Below are positions 9,278-18,767 of a DNA stretch of 64,000 nt, piece after piece (the stretch's first letter is position 1; each line of letters begins with the position of its first letter). The translations under genes and the position numbers were made by a program. Source of the stretch: Altericroceibacterium spongiae (GTDB taxonomy: Bacteria; Pseudomonadota; Alphaproteobacteria; Sphingomonadales; Sphingomonadaceae); assembly GCF_003610805.1 (NCBI RefSeq), contig NZ_RAPF01000002.1, positions 434,001-498,000 on the forward strand, given 5' to 3'. The notes beneath the pieces are model-generated. The model worked only from the letters and a program-made list of their open reading frames with translations. It was not told the DNA's origin and searched no databases.

Positions 9278-9825
9278 TGCCCGCCACATCCCGCGGCATC
9301 TCTCCACCCGGCCCGAACGCCGCAAAGACGCCGCAAAACGGAATCTGCCTGCCAATTGGCAGCCGTGCCCTTCACCGGAGATTTTCAACCAACCAGTGAA
9401 AACCGGCCGCCCCTTCCGTCATTGAAGTGTGGCAATCGAGAATGATTGGCATGACGAATGAGATTCAAAGCGCTCCCCCCGGGGCGCTCACCCTCATTTC
9501 AAGGAGCCGGGTACGGGGAGGAGACTCTCTGTCAGACGATGGCCCGGCCCCACATCTGGGTGGGGCCGGGTAGCCGGGCCATTGTTGAAAATGATGAAAT
9601 CGGTCCGTTTACAGCACAACAAGGCCCGCTGGATGCGCATATAAGCTATGGCGCAGATGAGCTTTCGGAAGCCGTCACGCTCTGTGAGGCCGTCCACGCA
9701 AAGTGTGATGAAGAATCGGGTGAAACAGGCTATCAGCCAGCTCACTTTTCAAAAGCGATACGTGGTTTTTTTGGGGAGAATAATGTGCCGTATTCCCGGG
9801 ATTATCCTTTGCTCTCAAAGGATAA
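9278..9825. other. Gene-poor region between receptor 2 and tRNA-Leu
   Basis: This stretch holds repeat copy B (9394-9454), a GC-rich inverted repeat at about 9543-9571 (CCCGGCCCCAC / GTGGGGCCGGG) with no T-run, and the hairpin at 9801-9826. A 40-codon frame at 9451-9573 starts inside the Fur-box-like core and ends in the GC-rich hairpin. It resembles no family I know and lacks a Shine-Dalgarno sequence, so I do not call it a gene. Confidence 0.6.
9394..9454 (+). repeat. Direct repeat copy B, with degenerate Fur-box-like core
   Basis: Second copy of the element at 3239-3300, in the same orientation and again downstream of a TonB receptor. Its core (9437-9451, CGAGAATGATTGGCA) is further from the Fur consensus than copy A. 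No iron gene follows it: the next feature is a tRNA on the other strand. Confidence 0.75.
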
Positions 9826-9826
9826 T
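9801..9826 (-). terminator. Hairpin directly after tRNA-Leu
   Basis: ATTATCCTTT and AAAGGATAAT form a perfect 10-bp stem with a 6-nt loop. It begins at the CCA end of the tRNA-Leu gene on the minus strand. It probably terminates the tRNA transcript or marks its 3' processing point, although no T-run follows. Confidence 0.55.
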
Positions 9827-9912
9827 GGTGCGGTCGAGAAGACTCGAACTTCCACGGACTTTCGTCCACAACGACCTCAACGTTGCGCGTCTACCAGTTC
9901 CGCCACGACCGC
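9826..9912 (-). tRNA. tRNA-Leu (anticodon GAG), CCA encoded
   Basis: The minus strand reads GCGGTCGTGGCGGAACTGG, then an anticodon stem CAACG / CGTTG around the loop TTGAGGT, giving anticodon GAG (Leu, CUY codons). A long variable arm typical of class II tRNAs follows, then the T arm (GTTCGAGTC) and the acceptor strand GACCGC-A-CCA. The acceptor stem GCGGTCG/CGACCGC pairs completely. Confidence 0.95.
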
Positions 9913-10052
9913 ACGTGTACGAGGTGCCGGCTGGCCGCCTCGCGGGGTAGGAGCGCGCCATTAGCAAAGGGGGTGAGACCCCGCAAGCGCGTCTGTGAAA
10001 ATAATTGCACTTTTCGGAAAAAATTGTTCGCAGGCGTGGTGGCCGCCCCGGT

Positions 10053-10862
10053 TTATTCGGGTTTCCAGCCGATCTCGGCAAATTTAGCCGAGCGTGGAAC
10101 GTCGGTTTTGGCTTCGTTGATCGTCATACTGTCGCCGGGGCCAAGCTTGCGCTGGGGCGGCATGATTTCCCAGCTATAGACGATTCGATCCTTGCCGTCT
10201 CGCAGCACGATGAGAATCGGTGGAACGCGCAGAGTCGAACTGCCGATATTGGTGATCGTGCCGCTGGCACCGAAAAATTCGGTACCATTGGGCAATTGCC
10301 GCCTTTCCTGCTGATCGGCGGGAAAATCGAGTTCCAGATCGGGCGCGGCCTGTGCGAAGACCGGGCGACTGACCGGAATCCAGTCGGGCAGACCCCAATA
10401 GGATATCGCCGCCAGCGCGACAGCGGCGAAAAGCGCAAAAACAACCGCTGCATAGGTCCATAATTTGAGCGGATTGCGCCGCGGGCGGAAGGGCGGCGAT
10501 GTCGCGAATTGCGAAGATCGGTCGTGGCCCTCTGTCGAGGGATAAGGCGCCATGGGCGGCGGCGGGGTGCGCTCTTCCGAAGCGAAAGCCGGGCGCGGCG
10601 CCGATGGCCTGGGAGAGGGTGCTTCGTCACGTGGCGGCGCTGGCTTTTCCTGCCGCTCTTCCTTCGCAGGGCCGGCGGCGGTTTCGGGCGGCGCCGATGG
10701 CTGTTCCGTCGCCGGATCGGGGGCAGAGGGCCGGGTGATCTGCGGACCGTCCTGAAACCAGCTATGGCGGCATTTGGCGCAACGTACGGTGCGCCCCTCG
10801 GGGCCAACCGAATCATCGGGCACGACATAGCGTGTGGAACAGGCTGGGCAGGCAATAATCAT
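10053..10862 (-). CDS. MJ0042-type zinc-ribbon / DUF3426 membrane protein
   Basis: A 269-residue protein with an N-terminal zinc ribbon (CPACSTRY and CAKCRHSW, two CxxC pairs at about residues 5-8 and 28-31), a long proline/glutamate/arginine-rich linker (residues 45-125), one membrane segment ([20 protein letters not shown]), and a C-terminal DUF3426-like domain ([33 protein letters not shown]). Proteins of this build lie next to ftsE/ftsX in many alphaproteobacteria. Their function is not established. The gene is divergent from ftsE across about 160 bp that must hold both promoters. Confidence 0.85.
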   Translation of the reverse strand: MIIACPACSTRYVVPDDSVGPEGRTVRCAKCRHSWFQDGPQITRPSAPDPATEQPSAPPETAAGPAKEERQEKPAPPRDEAPSPRPSAPRPAFASEERTPPPPMAPYPSTEGHDRSSQFATSPPFRPRRNPLKLWTYAAVVFALFAAVALAAISYWGLPDWIPVSRPVFAQAAPDLELDFPADQQERRQLPNGTEFFGASGTITNIGSSTLRVPPILIVLRDGKDRIVYSWEIMPPQRKLGPGDSMTINEAKTDVPRSAKFAEIGWKPE

Positions 10863-11023
10863 GACTGATTAATTCTAAAGCACGGGATGATTATGCCAAC
10901 AAGGCAGGAACCCCTATCCCTCACACACACCACCGCTTTTTTCCACATTCAACACAAGCTATAGCACCCGCCCATGCTTGGCTATCGCAATTCTCTTCCT
11001 GTCCGGTGCAAGGATTCTGTTCG

Positions 11024-11731
11024 ATGAGCGCCGCCGGCCGTGCGGTCGTTCGCTTCGACAATGTCGGATTGCGCTATGGTACGGATCGCGAAGTGCTGAG
11101 CGATATTTCCTTTACGCTCGATCCGGGACGGTTCTATTTCCTCACCGGTGCGAGCGGGGCGGGCAAAACGTCGCTGTTGCGGCTGCTTTATCTGGCCCAG
11201 CGCCCCTCGCGCGGGATTATCGAGATGTTCGGGCAGGATCTGATCACGACGCCGCGTGAGAAGCTGCCATCCTATCGCCGGCGGATCGGCGTGGTGTTTC
11301 AGGATTTCCGGCTGGTCACGCATCTGTCGGCCTTCGATAATGTGGCCTTGCCGCTGCGCCTTTCCGGTCTGCCCGAGCGCGACATCGCCCGGCCGGTGGC
11401 CGATATTCTCGACTGGGTTGGGCTGTCGCACCGGGCCGAAGCGAGCCCGGCCTCGCTGTCGGGCGGGGAGCAGCAACGCGTGGCTATTGCCCGGGCGGTG
11501 ATCGGACGGCCCGAAATTCTTGTGGCGGACGAACCGACCGGCAATGTCGATCCGGATATGGCGCTCAAATTGCTGCGTCTGTTCGAAGCGCTCAACCGTC
11601 TGGGGACGACGGTGGTGGTGGCGACGCATGATGTGCATCTGCTCGACCGGCTGCCCGATCCGCAGCGTTTCGTGCTCGAACGCGGGCGGCTGGCGCAGGA
11701 TGGCGGCAGCCACCGGGGAGGGGGGAGATGA
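11024..11731 (+). CDS. ftsE: Cell-division ABC transporter ATP-binding protein FtsE
   Basis: Cytoplasmic ATPase of the FtsEX complex, which links the Z-ring to peptidoglycan hydrolase activation at the septum. The 235-residue protein has Walker A (TGASGAGKTS), the ABC signature (LSGGEQQRVAIARA), Walker B with the catalytic Glu (ILVADEPTGN) and the H-loop (VVVATHD). ATG 11024 is chosen because the conserved fold (RFDNVGLRYG) starts soon after; AAGGA lies about 10 nt upstream. Its stop overlaps the ftsX start by 4 bp, so the two are translationally coupled. Confidence 0.95.
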   Translation: MSAAGRAVVRFDNVGLRYGTDREVLSDISFTLDPGRFYFLTGASGAGKTSLLRLLYLAQRPSRGIIEMFGQDLITTPREKLPSYRRRIGVVFQDFRLVTHLSAFDNVALPLRLSGLPERDIARPVADILDWVGLSHRAEASPASLSGGEQQRVAIARAVIGRPEILVADEPTGNVDPDMALKLLRLFEALNRLGTTVVVATHDVHLLDRLPDPQRFVLERGRLAQDGGSHRGGGR

Positions 11732-12669
11732 GCGCTCGCCGCTCACCGCTGTCGTCGGTCCGTATCCGGCTCGCGAATATGGTCGGCCGGTCGGACAATA
11801 CGCATGGCCTGATCCCGCGTGCGCGGCTGATCGGGCCGATTCCTTCGGTAATTGCGGTGATGATCGCGCTGAGCGTGATGGCTGCCGCTGCCGCACTGGC
11901 GCTCAGCAATCTGGCGGGCAATGCGCAGGCCGAGATTGCCGGCGGGGTGACCGTGCAGGTGGTCGAAGCCGACCGGACCGAGCGCGAAAGGCAGACCGCG
12001 CTGGCGCTCGACCTGCTGCGCAGCCTGCCCGATGTGGTGCAGTTGCGGCGGGTGCCCGATGCTGAACTGCACGATCTGCTCGAACCCTGGCTGGGCGATA
12101 ATTTTGCGGCGGACAGCACCATTCCGATGCCTTCGCTGATCGATATCCGGCTGGCCGGAGAAGTAACGCCCGCGCGGCTCGATGAGTTGCAGGCCACGCT
12201 GGAGCCGGTGGCTCCGGCGGCGCGGGTGGATGCGCAATCGGCCTGGCTGGGGCCGGTCCTGCGCGCGGTCGATTCGCTGCGCTGGCTGGCGCTCGGGCTG
12301 ATCGTGCTGATCGGCGCCATCAGTATCGCCGCCGTCTGGCTTGCCGCGCGCAGCGCCATGGCGGCCAATCGCACAACCATCGAGATCATCTATATGCTCG
12401 GGGCGAGCGACGATCAGATCGCCCGCATCTTTCAGCGTTCGGCGGCGCGCGACGCGGCTCTGGGAGCGGCGATCGGCTTTCTGATCGGCCTTGCGGCGAT
12501 TGCGGTGCTGGCGCGCCGCTTCGGGGCGCTGGGCTCCGGAATGGTGGACAGTGCATGGCTTTTGACCGGAGACTGGCTGGCAATTGGCGCAATTCCGTTT
12601 ATCGGTGTGGCGCTCGCTTTTCTGACTGCCCGGGTGACTGTGCTGAACGCTCTGAGACGAATGTTGTGA
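11728..12669 (+). CDS. ftsX: Cell-division protein FtsX (permease partner of FtsE)
   Basis: Integral inner-membrane partner of FtsE. Hydrophobic segments are visible at about residues 40-60 (VIAVMIALSVMAAAAALAL), 185-205 (WLALGLIVLIGAISIAAVWLA), 240-260 (GAAIGFLIGLAAIAVL) and 280-300, with a large periplasmic loop between the first two, as expected for a four-pass FtsX. The motif TIEIIYMLGASDDQIARIFQ is characteristic of the family. The start overlaps ftsE and the stop overlaps the next gene. Confidence 0.93.
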   Translation: MSARRSPLSSVRIRLANMVGRSDNTHGLIPRARLIGPIPSVIAVMIALSVMAAAAALALSNLAGNAQAEIAGGVTVQVVEADRTERERQTALALDLLRSLPDVVQLRRVPDAELHDLLEPWLGDNFAADSTIPMPSLIDIRLAGEVTPARLDELQATLEPVAPAARVDAQSAWLGPVLRAVDSLRWLALGLIVLIGAISIAAVWLAARSAMAANRTTIEIIYMLGASDDQIARIFQRSAARDAALGAAIGFLIGLAAIAVLARRFGALGSGMVDSAWLLTGDWLAIGAIPFIGVALAFLTARVTVLNALRRML

Positions 12670-13196
12670 TTGGCCGCTTTTTCGCTGCGATTATTCTGAT
12701 CTGGCTGGTCGGTTTTCTGTGGTTCGCGGTGGCTCTGCCCGAGCCTGCCGGAACCGAGACGACCGACGCCATCGTCGTACCCACCGGCGGGGCGGGGCGG
12801 ATCGACCGCGGGCTGGAGCTGCTGCGCGACGGGCGGGCGAAAGCGTTGCTGGTGAGCGGTGTGGATATCCATGTCCGCCCGCATGAATTTGCGGTGCAAT
12901 ACGATGTGTCCGACCGGCTGATGAGATGTTGCATCACGCTGGGCTTCGATGCGCTCGACACGCGAGGCAATGCCCGCGAAACGGCGCTGTGGCTGGAGAA
13001 GAACGATTACCGGTCGATCCGCCTCGTCACCAGTGACTGGCATATGCGCCGCATCGTGCAGGAGCTCAATCAGGCGCTCCCCGACAATATCGAGGTGCTC
13101 GAAGACGGTGTGCGGACGCGGCCATCTTTGCGGATGCTGTTTCTCGAATATAATAAATTTCTGCTGACTTTCCTATCGGAAGCATGGCCGGGCTGA
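12666..13196 (+). CDS. YdcF-like DUF218 membrane protein
   Basis: A 176-residue DUF218-family protein. GTG 12666 is the natural start because it overlaps the ftsX stop in a GTGA arrangement. One N-terminal membrane anchor (FFAAIILIWLVGFLWFAVAL) is followed by the DUF218 core: AIVVPTGGAGRIDRGLELL, ALLVSGVD, TRGNARETALWL, and LVTSDWHMRRI. Other DUF218 proteins (SanA, ElyC/YcbC) are tied to envelope or peptidoglycan precursor integrity, but the exact reaction is unknown. Its place between ftsX and an acyltransferase fits an envelope role. Confidence 0.85.
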   Translation: MIGRFFAAIILIWLVGFLWFAVALPEPAGTETTDAIVVPTGGAGRIDRGLELLRDGRAKALLVSGVDIHVRPHEFAVQYDVSDRLMRCCITLGFDALDTRGNARETALWLEKNDYRSIRLVTSDWHMRRIVQELNQALPDNIEVLEDGVRTRPSLRMLFLEYNKFLLTFLSEAWPG

Positions 13197-13876
13197 TGAT
13201 GATCCTTCTGCGAAATCTGCTGTTCTATGTCATCTTTTATGGCGGAACGATTGCGATGCTGCTGGCGGCGGTGCCGGTGATCTTTCTGGCACCGCGCAAG
13301 GTGCCCCCGATGTGCGATGGCTGGTCGCATTTCCATCGCTGGTGCGTTTGCCGCCTGCTCGGTATTACGATTCGCGAGGAAGGGGTGAAGCCGGAAGGCG
13401 CCTGTCTCTTCGCTTTCCGGCATGAGAGTTTTTTCGAAGCGATAGACTTCCCCACCACGCTGCGGCGTCCGGTGATTTTCGCTAAACAGGAATTGTTCTC
13501 GATCCCCATCTGGGGCCGCGCAGCGCATATTTACGGCGTGGTACCGGTCGCCCGGATGGACGGGGCCAGAGCGCTGCGCAATATGATCGCACAAGCCAGA
13601 GCCCATGCCGATGACGGCCGCCCGCTGGCGATTTTCCCCGAAGGCACGCGCGTGCCGCACGGGCAGGCGCGCAAATTGCGCTCAGGCTTTGCCGGACTTT
13701 ACAAGATGATCGGTCTGCCGGTCGTCCCGGTCGCAGTGGATAGCGGGCCGCTTTATCATCGCGGTCTCAAACGCCCCGGCACGATTACATTCCGTTTCGG
13801 CGAAGCGATCCCGGCAGGGCTGCCGCGCGCCGAGATCGAGGAGAAGGTGCACAGTGCCATCAATGCGCTGAATTGA
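13184..13876 (+). CDS. plsC: 1-acyl-sn-glycerol-3-phosphate acyltransferase (PlsC family)
   Basis: Transfers an acyl chain to lysophosphatidic acid in phospholipid synthesis at the inner membrane. The 230-residue protein has an N-terminal hydrophobic anchor (LLFYVIFYGGTIAMLLAAVPVIFLA), the acyltransferase motif I as FRHESFFEAIDF (the His-X4-acidic form common in alphaproteobacteria), and motif III as FPEGTRVPHG. ATG 13184 overlaps the end of the preceding gene by 13 bp; ATG 13196 is an alternative. It is the last gene of the ftsEX operon. Confidence 0.9.
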   Translation: MAGLMMILLRNLLFYVIFYGGTIAMLLAAVPVIFLAPRKVPPMCDGWSHFHRWCVCRLLGITIREEGVKPEGACLFAFRHESFFEAIDFPTTLRRPVIFAKQELFSIPIWGRAAHIYGVVPVARMDGARALRNMIAQARAHADDGRPLAIFPEGTRVPHGQARKLRSGFAGLYKMIGLPVVPVAVDSGPLYHRGLKRPGTITFRFGEAIPAGLPRAEIEEKVHSAINALN

Positions 13877-13922
13877 GCCCGGCGCGCCGTCTGCCAGCCA
13901 GTTAACCTGCCTGTCTCCCCGC

Positions 13923-14834
13923 CTATCCTTCGTGATCGCTGCGCCCGAAATCGGGCCGTGCATCGTCCTGCCCCAGCGCGACGATGGAGCGGCGAATGGC
14001 GCGCGTTCTGGTGAAGAGATCGAACATCGCTTCGCCGTCACCGGCAATGATGCTTTCGCGCATATGGGCCAGATCGGTCAGGAAACGATCGAGCATATCG
14101 AGCACCGCTTCGCGATTATTCAGGAATACGTCGCGCCACATGGTCGGGTCCGATGCTGCGATACGGGTGAAATCGCGAAAACCGCCGGCCGAATATTTGA
14201 TGACTTCGCTGCGCGTTACTTCTTCCAGATCGGACGCGGTGCCCACAATCGTATAGGCGATAAGATGCGGGATATGGCTGGTGACGGCGAGCACACGGTC
14301 ATGATGCGGCGCGCTCATCGTTTCGACCATGGCGCCCAGCGCTTCCCAGAAATCGATCAGCTGATCGACCTGTTTGCGGTCGGCCCCCTCGGGCGGGGTA
14401 ATGATGCACCAGCGCTGCTGGAACAGGCTGGCAAAACCGGCATCGGGGCCGCTATTTTCGGTCCCGGCAACGGGGTGGGCAGGGATTACGGCCAGGCCGG
14501 GCAAAGCTGCGCATAAAGCCTCGGTGATGGTGGCTTTGGAAGAGCCGACATCGCTCACCACCACGCCCGGCTTCAGCGCTCCGGCACAATCGCGCGCGGC
14601 CGCGCCCATCGCGCCCACGGGCACGCAGAAAATCACCAGATCGGCGTCTTTTACCGCTTCTTCGGCGCTGGCGCAGATCCGGTCGGCCAGACGACGCTCC
14701 CCGGCGCGCAGCCGCACGGCAGGATCGGCATCGTAACCTGTGGTGGTGACGCCGGGCAGATGCTGCCTGATGGCAAGACCGATAGAGCCGCCCAGCAGAC
14801 CGAGGCCGATAATCGCAACGCGCCCGAAGCTCAT
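13923..14834 (-). CDS. tyrA: Prephenate/arogenate dehydrogenase (TyrA/TyrC type)
   Basis: NAD(P)-dependent dehydrogenase that oxidatively decarboxylates prephenate or arogenate in tyrosine synthesis. The N-terminal Rossmann motif is [18 protein letters not shown]. The family motifs [32 protein letters not shown] and [18 protein letters not shown] follow. At 303 residues it is a monofunctional enzyme without a chorismate mutase domain. It overlaps the hisC-like aminotransferase upstream by 4 bp, an arrangement that suits amino-transfer to prephenate followed by TyrC. Substrate preference (prephenate or arogenate) is not decidable here. Confidence 0.92.
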   Translation of the reverse strand: MSFGRVAIIGLGLLGGSIGLAIRQHLPGVTTTGYDADPAVRLRAGERRLADRICASAEEAVKDADLVIFCVPVGAMGAAARDCAGALKPGVVVSDVGSSKATITEALCAALPGLAVIPAHPVAGTENSGPDAGFASLFQQRWCIITPPEGADRKQVDQLIDFWEALGAMVETMSAPHHDRVLAVTSHIPHLIAYTIVGTASDLEEVTRSEVIKYSAGGFRDFTRIAASDPTMWRDVFLNNREAVLDMLDRFLTDLAHMRESIIAGDGEAMFDLFTRTRAIRRSIVALGQDDARPDFGRSDHEG

Positions 14835-15913
14835 TGCGCCGCTTCCGCCATCTCGCGGATCGCCGCGGCGATGTCCTGCATATGCGCGCTCGCGCCGATA
14901 GTGATGCGCAGCCCCTGCGGCAGGCCCTGCCCCGGCAGCCAGCGGGTTGCATAGCCACGCTCGGCCAGCCCCTCATGCACGGTTTCGGCGGTGAGCGCGC
15001 CTTCGAACAGGATGAGTACGAAATTGGCGGCGCTCGGCAGTGGGCGAATGCCGTGATTGCCCAGCGCTTCCAGAGCGGACACGAAACGCGCACGTTCGGC
15101 GAGATTGTGTTCGCGTGAGCGTTGCACGAAATCCTGATCGCGCAAGGCCGCCAGCCCGGCAGCCTGTGCGGTGAGCGAGGTGTTGAACGGCCCGCGAATG
15201 CGATTGAGTGCATCGATAATATGCGGCGCTGCGGTGCCCCAGCCCAGCCGCTCCCCGGCCAGACCGTAAATTTTCGAGAAGGTCCGGGTGACGAGAATAT
15301 TTTCCGCAGTCTGCGCCAGTGCCAGCCCGCCATCATCCTCTTCGGGCGGCACATATTCGGCATAGGCCTGATCGAGCACGAACAGCACATCGGAAGGCAA
15401 GGCGGCATGGAGCCGGGCAATTTCGCTTTTGGGCAGAAAGCTGCCCGTGGGGTTGTTGGGATTGGCCAGAAACACCACGCGGGTCTTGTCTGTCACGAGG
15501 TTCAGTAGCGCGTCGATATCGGTACCGTAATCCGTATCGGGCGCCACAACCGGCGTGGCCCCGCAACGCCTTGCGGCAATATCGTAGACCGAAAAGCCAT
15601 AGCGGACATAGAGCACTTCATCGCCCGGCCCGGCAAAGGCCTGCGCCGCCAGATTGAGCAATTCGTCCGATCCGGTGCCGCAGATGACCTGCGCCGGATC
15701 GAGCCTGTGCAATGCGGCGATTTCCTCCCGCAGACCGGTCGAATCGGGATCGGGATAGCGATCCGGGCCGGGCGCAGCCCTGCGCGCTTCCAGCGCTGCC
15801 GGGCTGGTGCCCAGCGGGTTTTCATTCGCCGACAGCTTGATAAGCTCGCGGCCGCTGGCGGACCGCGATTTGCCGGGCACATAGGCATGGATTTCCCGAA
15901 TCCATGGTTTCAT
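14831..15913 (-). CDS. hisC: Histidinol-phosphate / aromatic aminotransferase
   Basis: PLP-dependent fold-type I aminotransferase, 360 residues from ATG 15913 ([16 protein letters not shown]); an in-frame ATG lies at 15931. The PLP lysine is in [18 protein letters not shown]. Other landmarks are [34 protein letters not shown] and LDQAYAEY. It is the only HisC-like gene here and is coupled to tyrA, so it may serve both histidine synthesis and transamination of prephenate or hydroxyphenylpyruvate. Alphaproteobacterial HisC enzymes are often dual in this way. Confidence 0.9.
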   Translation of the reverse strand: MKPWIREIHAYVPGKSRSASGRELIKLSANENPLGTSPAALEARRAAPGPDRYPDPDSTGLREEIAALHRLDPAQVICGTGSDELLNLAAQAFAGPGDEVLYVRYGFSVYDIAARRCGATPVVAPDTDYGTDIDALLNLVTDKTRVVFLANPNNPTGSFLPKSEIARLHAALPSDVLFVLDQAYAEYVPPEEDDGGLALAQTAENILVTRTFSKIYGLAGERLGWGTAAPHIIDALNRIRGPFNTSLTAQAAGLAALRDQDFVQRSREHNLAERARFVSALEALGNHGIRPLPSAANFVLILFEGALTAETVHEGLAERGYATRWLPGQGLPQGLRITIGASAHMQDIAAAIREMAEAAQ

Positions 15914-16001
15914 CTCTGGGCGTTTTTCCATCACCGCGCGCGCATAGACCTGTTTGACAGCAATTGACAGTCCGGCTGGACTGGCCCAAGCCGCCGGACC
16001 T

Positions 16002-17102
16002 ATGGCAACCGCGCTTGATACCAGCCCCAGCCTGACGCTTTCCAATGCACTGCCGCTCGATAGCGGGCAGGTGCTGGAAAATGTCCAGATCGCCTATCAG
16101 ACCTATGGCACGCTGGCGCCTGAAAAAGACAATGCGATATTGCTGTGTCATGCCCTGACCGGGGATCAGCATGTCGCCAATCCGCATCCGATCACCGGCA
16201 AACCCGGCTGGTGGGACCGGATGGTCGGCCCCGGCAAGCCGATCGATACGGATCGCTTTTTCGTGATTTGTACCAATGTCATCGGCAGTTGCATGGGCTC
16301 CACCGGCCCGGCCAGTCTGGCTCCCGATGGTGAGCCTTACGGGATGCGCTTTCCGGTCATCACGATTCGCGACATGGTGCGCGCGGAACTGGCGCTGCTC
16401 GATGAATTCGGGATAGGCCGGCTGCATGCCGTGGTCGGCGGATCGATGGGCGGAATGCAGGCGCTCTCACTGGCGGCCAATTTCCCCGACCGGACCGCGC
16501 GGGTGCTGGCAATTGCCACCACGGCGCGCCATTCGGCGCAGAATATCGCTTTTCACGAGGTCGGCCGACAGGCCATCATGGCCGATCCGAACTGGCAGGA
16601 CGGGGCCTATTACGGCACCGGAAAGGAACCCGATTCGGGCCTCGCCGTGGCGCGTATGGCCGCGCATATCACCTATCTCTCCGAAGCCGGGCTGACGCAT
16701 AAATTCGGCCGTCGTTTGCAGGACCGGCAGGCGGTTGGTTTTGGTTTCGATGCCGATTTTCAGGTGGAAAGCTATCTGCGCTATCAGGGATTGAGCTTTA
16801 CCAGCCGCTTCGATGCCAATTCCTATCTCTATATTACCCGTGCGATGGATTATTTCGATCTGGCGGAAGAACATGGCGGGCGGCTGGCTAATGCTTTCGC
16901 CAAAGCGCAATCGCGCTTTTGCCTTATCAGTTTCGATACGGACTGGCTCTATACGACCAGCGATGCGCGCAATGTCGTTCATGCGCTGAATGCGGTGGCT
17001 GCGCCGGTCAGCTTTGTGGAGCTTTCCGCGCCTTACGGTCATGACAGTTTCCTGCTCGACGTGCCGGCGCTGGATCGGGTGGTGGAAGGATTTCTCGGCT
17101 GA
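16002..17102 (+). CDS. metX: Homoserine O-acetyltransferase
   Basis: Alpha/beta-hydrolase-fold enzyme that acylates L-homoserine in methionine synthesis. The 366-residue product from ATG 16002 (GGA just upstream) has the nucleophile elbow [11 protein letters not shown]. The conserved [11 protein letters not shown] and [12 protein letters not shown] follow the family pattern, and the C-terminal acid/base residues lie in ISFDTDWLY and [11 protein letters not shown]. The frame extends upstream to a TTG at 15954, which I consider unused. It is divergent from hisC and overlaps metW by one base (TGATG). Confidence 0.94.
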   Translation: MATALDTSPSLTLSNALPLDSGQVLENVQIAYQTYGTLAPEKDNAILLCHALTGDQHVANPHPITGKPGWWDRMVGPGKPIDTDRFFVICTNVIGSCMGSTGPASLAPDGEPYGMRFPVITIRDMVRAELALLDEFGIGRLHAVVGGSMGGMQALSLAANFPDRTARVLAIATTARHSAQNIAFHEVGRQAIMADPNWQDGAYYGTGKEPDSGLAVARMAAHITYLSEAGLTHKFGRRLQDRQAVGFGFDADFQVESYLRYQGLSFTSRFDANSYLYITRAMDYFDLAEEHGGRLANAFAKAQSRFCLISFDTDWLYTTSDARNVVHALNAVAAPVSFVELSAPYGHDSFLLDVPALDRVVEGFLG

Positions 17103-17689
17103 TGGCTTTACGTTCAGACCTCCGGGTAATTGCCGAGCATGTGAAGCCGGGCAGCCGGGTGCTCGATATCGGCTGCGGTGACGGTGACCTGATGGCGGTG
17201 CTCAGCCAGGAAAAACAGGCCGATGCGCGCGGGATAGAGATCGATCCGGAAAGTGTGGAACATTGCGTCAGCCGGGGGCTCTCGGCAATACAGGGCGATG
17301 CCGATCACGATCTGGCCGAATATCCCGATGATGCTTTCGATTATGCGATATTGAGCCAGACGCTGCAAACGGCCGAGCGGCCTGATCTGATGCTCGATGA
17401 ATTGTTGCGTGTGGGGCGCGAAGCCTTCGTCTCTTTCCCCAATTTTGCGCATTGGCAGGTGCGGGCCGATCTGCTCTTTACCGGGCGGATGCCGGTCACC
17501 AACCGTCTGCCGGTGACCTGGTATGAAACGCAGAATATCCATCATCTCACCGTGGCCGATTTCGAAGATCTGCTGCGGGAGAAAGGGGTTTCCACGGTTA
17601 ATCGCTGGTTCTTCCACCGGGAGCGGGAAATCGGCCATTTCGCGGCCAACTGGCGGGCCGAATATGCGGTCTATCAGCTCAGTCGGTAA
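17102..17689 (+). CDS. metW: Methionine biosynthesis protein MetW
   Basis: A 195-residue SAM-methyltransferase-fold protein found paired with MetX in many proteobacteria. The SAM-binding motif is VLDIGCGDGDLMAVL. Other family motifs are GIEIDPESV, FDYAILSQTLQT, FVSFPNFAHW and PVTWYETQNIHHLTVADFEDL. The start codon shares a base with the metX stop. MetW is considered a partner of MetX in homoserine acetylation; the mechanism is not visible from sequence. Confidence 0.94.
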   Translation: MALRSDLRVIAEHVKPGSRVLDIGCGDGDLMAVLSQEKQADARGIEIDPESVEHCVSRGLSAIQGDADHDLAEYPDDAFDYAILSQTLQTAERPDLMLDELLRVGREAFVSFPNFAHWQVRADLLFTGRMPVTNRLPVTWYETQNIHHLTVADFEDLLREKGVSTVNRWFFHREREIGHFAANWRAEYAVYQLSR

Positions 17690-17704
17690 GTGCGCTGTCC
17701 GGCG

Positions 17705-18511
17705 TTAATCGCTGCGTGGGCCGGACCCGTCATTGACCAGCAGAACGCTGTCGTCACGCGCAAGTGACCACAGGCTCAGCCCGGCGGCGCGGGCACGTTC
17801 CACTGCCATGCTGGTAGGGAGCGAAATTGTCACCAGTTGTGCGGCACCGGCGCGCGCGGCTTTCTCGACGATCTCATAGGAGCAGCGCGCGCTCGACAGG
17901 ATGAAGCCCTGCGCGGGGTCTTCTCCGGCCAGAGCCAGCGCGCCGATCAGCTTGTCCATCGCATTATGCCGCCCGACATCTTCGCGCGCATGGCGGATGG
18001 TTCCATCCATCGCCACAAAGGCGGCGGCATGAGCCGCACCGGTGGCGCGGGCGAGCGGCTGATGCTCTCGCAACCTTGAGAGGGCGCGGAAGATCGCTTC
18101 TGGCTCTGCTAAAGCGTGTTCTGGCCCTGTTGGGAGCTTTTGAGCCACCCTTTCGAGATTCTCGATTCCGCACAGGCCGCAGCTCGATTCCGCAACCCGT
18201 GTACGGACCCGTTCGGTCAGCTTCTCGATTCCCAGCCCGGCCAGCGTAGCCCGCAGAATCCAGCCATTTTCCACTTCGGCAATGGCGATACCGGAAATAT
18301 CTTCAACCTGCCGCGCCAGCCCTTCATTCAGCGCGAAACCACGGACGAAATCCTCCAGATCGGCAGGGGTGCCCATCATCACCGCATAGGATAAGCCATT
18401 GAATTCCAACGCGATCGGAACTTCCGGCACCCATTCACGTGTGACCGGTTGTTCCGAACCGTCGGCCCGGATTTCGCGCGCTTCAGCCAGCGTCGGACTG
18501 CCCGATTTCAT
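17705..18511 (-). CDS. fdhD: Formate dehydrogenase accessory sulfurtransferase FdhD
   Basis: Delivers sulfur from a cysteine desulfurase to the molybdenum cofactor before its insertion into formate dehydrogenase. The 268-residue protein (start MKSGSPTLAEAREI at 18511) contains the mobile-loop cysteine motif SSCGLCGIENL, plus DVGRHNAMDKLIGAL and FILSSARCSYEIV, all characteristic of FdhD. The frame runs further upstream to 18616, but the chosen start overlaps fdsD by 29 bp, as expected in this tight operon. It is the last gene of the formaldehyde/formate block. Confidence 0.93.
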   Translation of the reverse strand: MKSGSPTLAEAREIRADGSEQPVTREWVPEVPIALEFNGLSYAVMMGTPADLEDFVRGFALNEGLARQVEDISGIAIAEVENGWILRATLAGLGIEKLTERVRTRVAESSCGLCGIENLERVAQKLPTGPEHALAEPEAIFRALSRLREHQPLARATGAAHAAAFVAMDGTIRHAREDVGRHNAMDKLIGALALAGEDPAQGFILSSARCSYEIVEKAARAGAAQLVTISLPTSMAVERARAAGLSLWSLARDDSVLLVNDGSGPRSD

Positions 18512-18767
18512 GCGCTGAATTGAATTCGGTCGCCCGGGTCTGATGCGGCGGACATTCGCCCTTTTGCAGTTCCTCGATCGCCGCTTTGGCAATGGGCGAA
18601 AGATCGGTTCCGGCATCGGCGAAGATCTGCGATTTCATCCGCGGATCCCAGAACATATTGATATGATCCGCCGTCGCCTCGACCGCATCGATATGGCCCA
18701 TCACCTCGAAATTGCGGGCAATCTGATTGGCCATCCGGCGCAGGGTTTCGATCGTGCTCCCGCTCAT
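18483..18767 (-). CDS. fdsD: Formate dehydrogenase delta subunit FdsD
   Basis: A small (94-residue) accessory protein of the soluble NAD-dependent molybdenum formate dehydrogenase. Family landmarks are LRRMANQIARNFE, AVEATADHINMFWDPRM and SPIAKAAIEEL. FdsD is required for active enzyme in related systems and is thought to help cofactor insertion. It overlaps the 3' end of fdsA by 4 bp and the 5' end of fdhD by 29 bp. Confidence 0.92.
   Translation of the reverse strand: MSGSTIETLRRMANQIARNFEVMGHIDAVEATADHINMFWDPRMKSQIFADAGTDLSPIAKAAIEELQKGECPPHQTRATEFNSAHEIGQSDAG

Noticed and set aside
9451-9573. HemP-like small haem-uptake protein under a Fur-type site
   Set aside because: The 40-residue product lacks the HemP pattern and has no ribosome-binding site.
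9458-9964. A 168-codon open frame after the second receptor
   Set aside because: It runs across the whole tRNA-Leu gene, has no recognisable domain and no ribosome-binding site.
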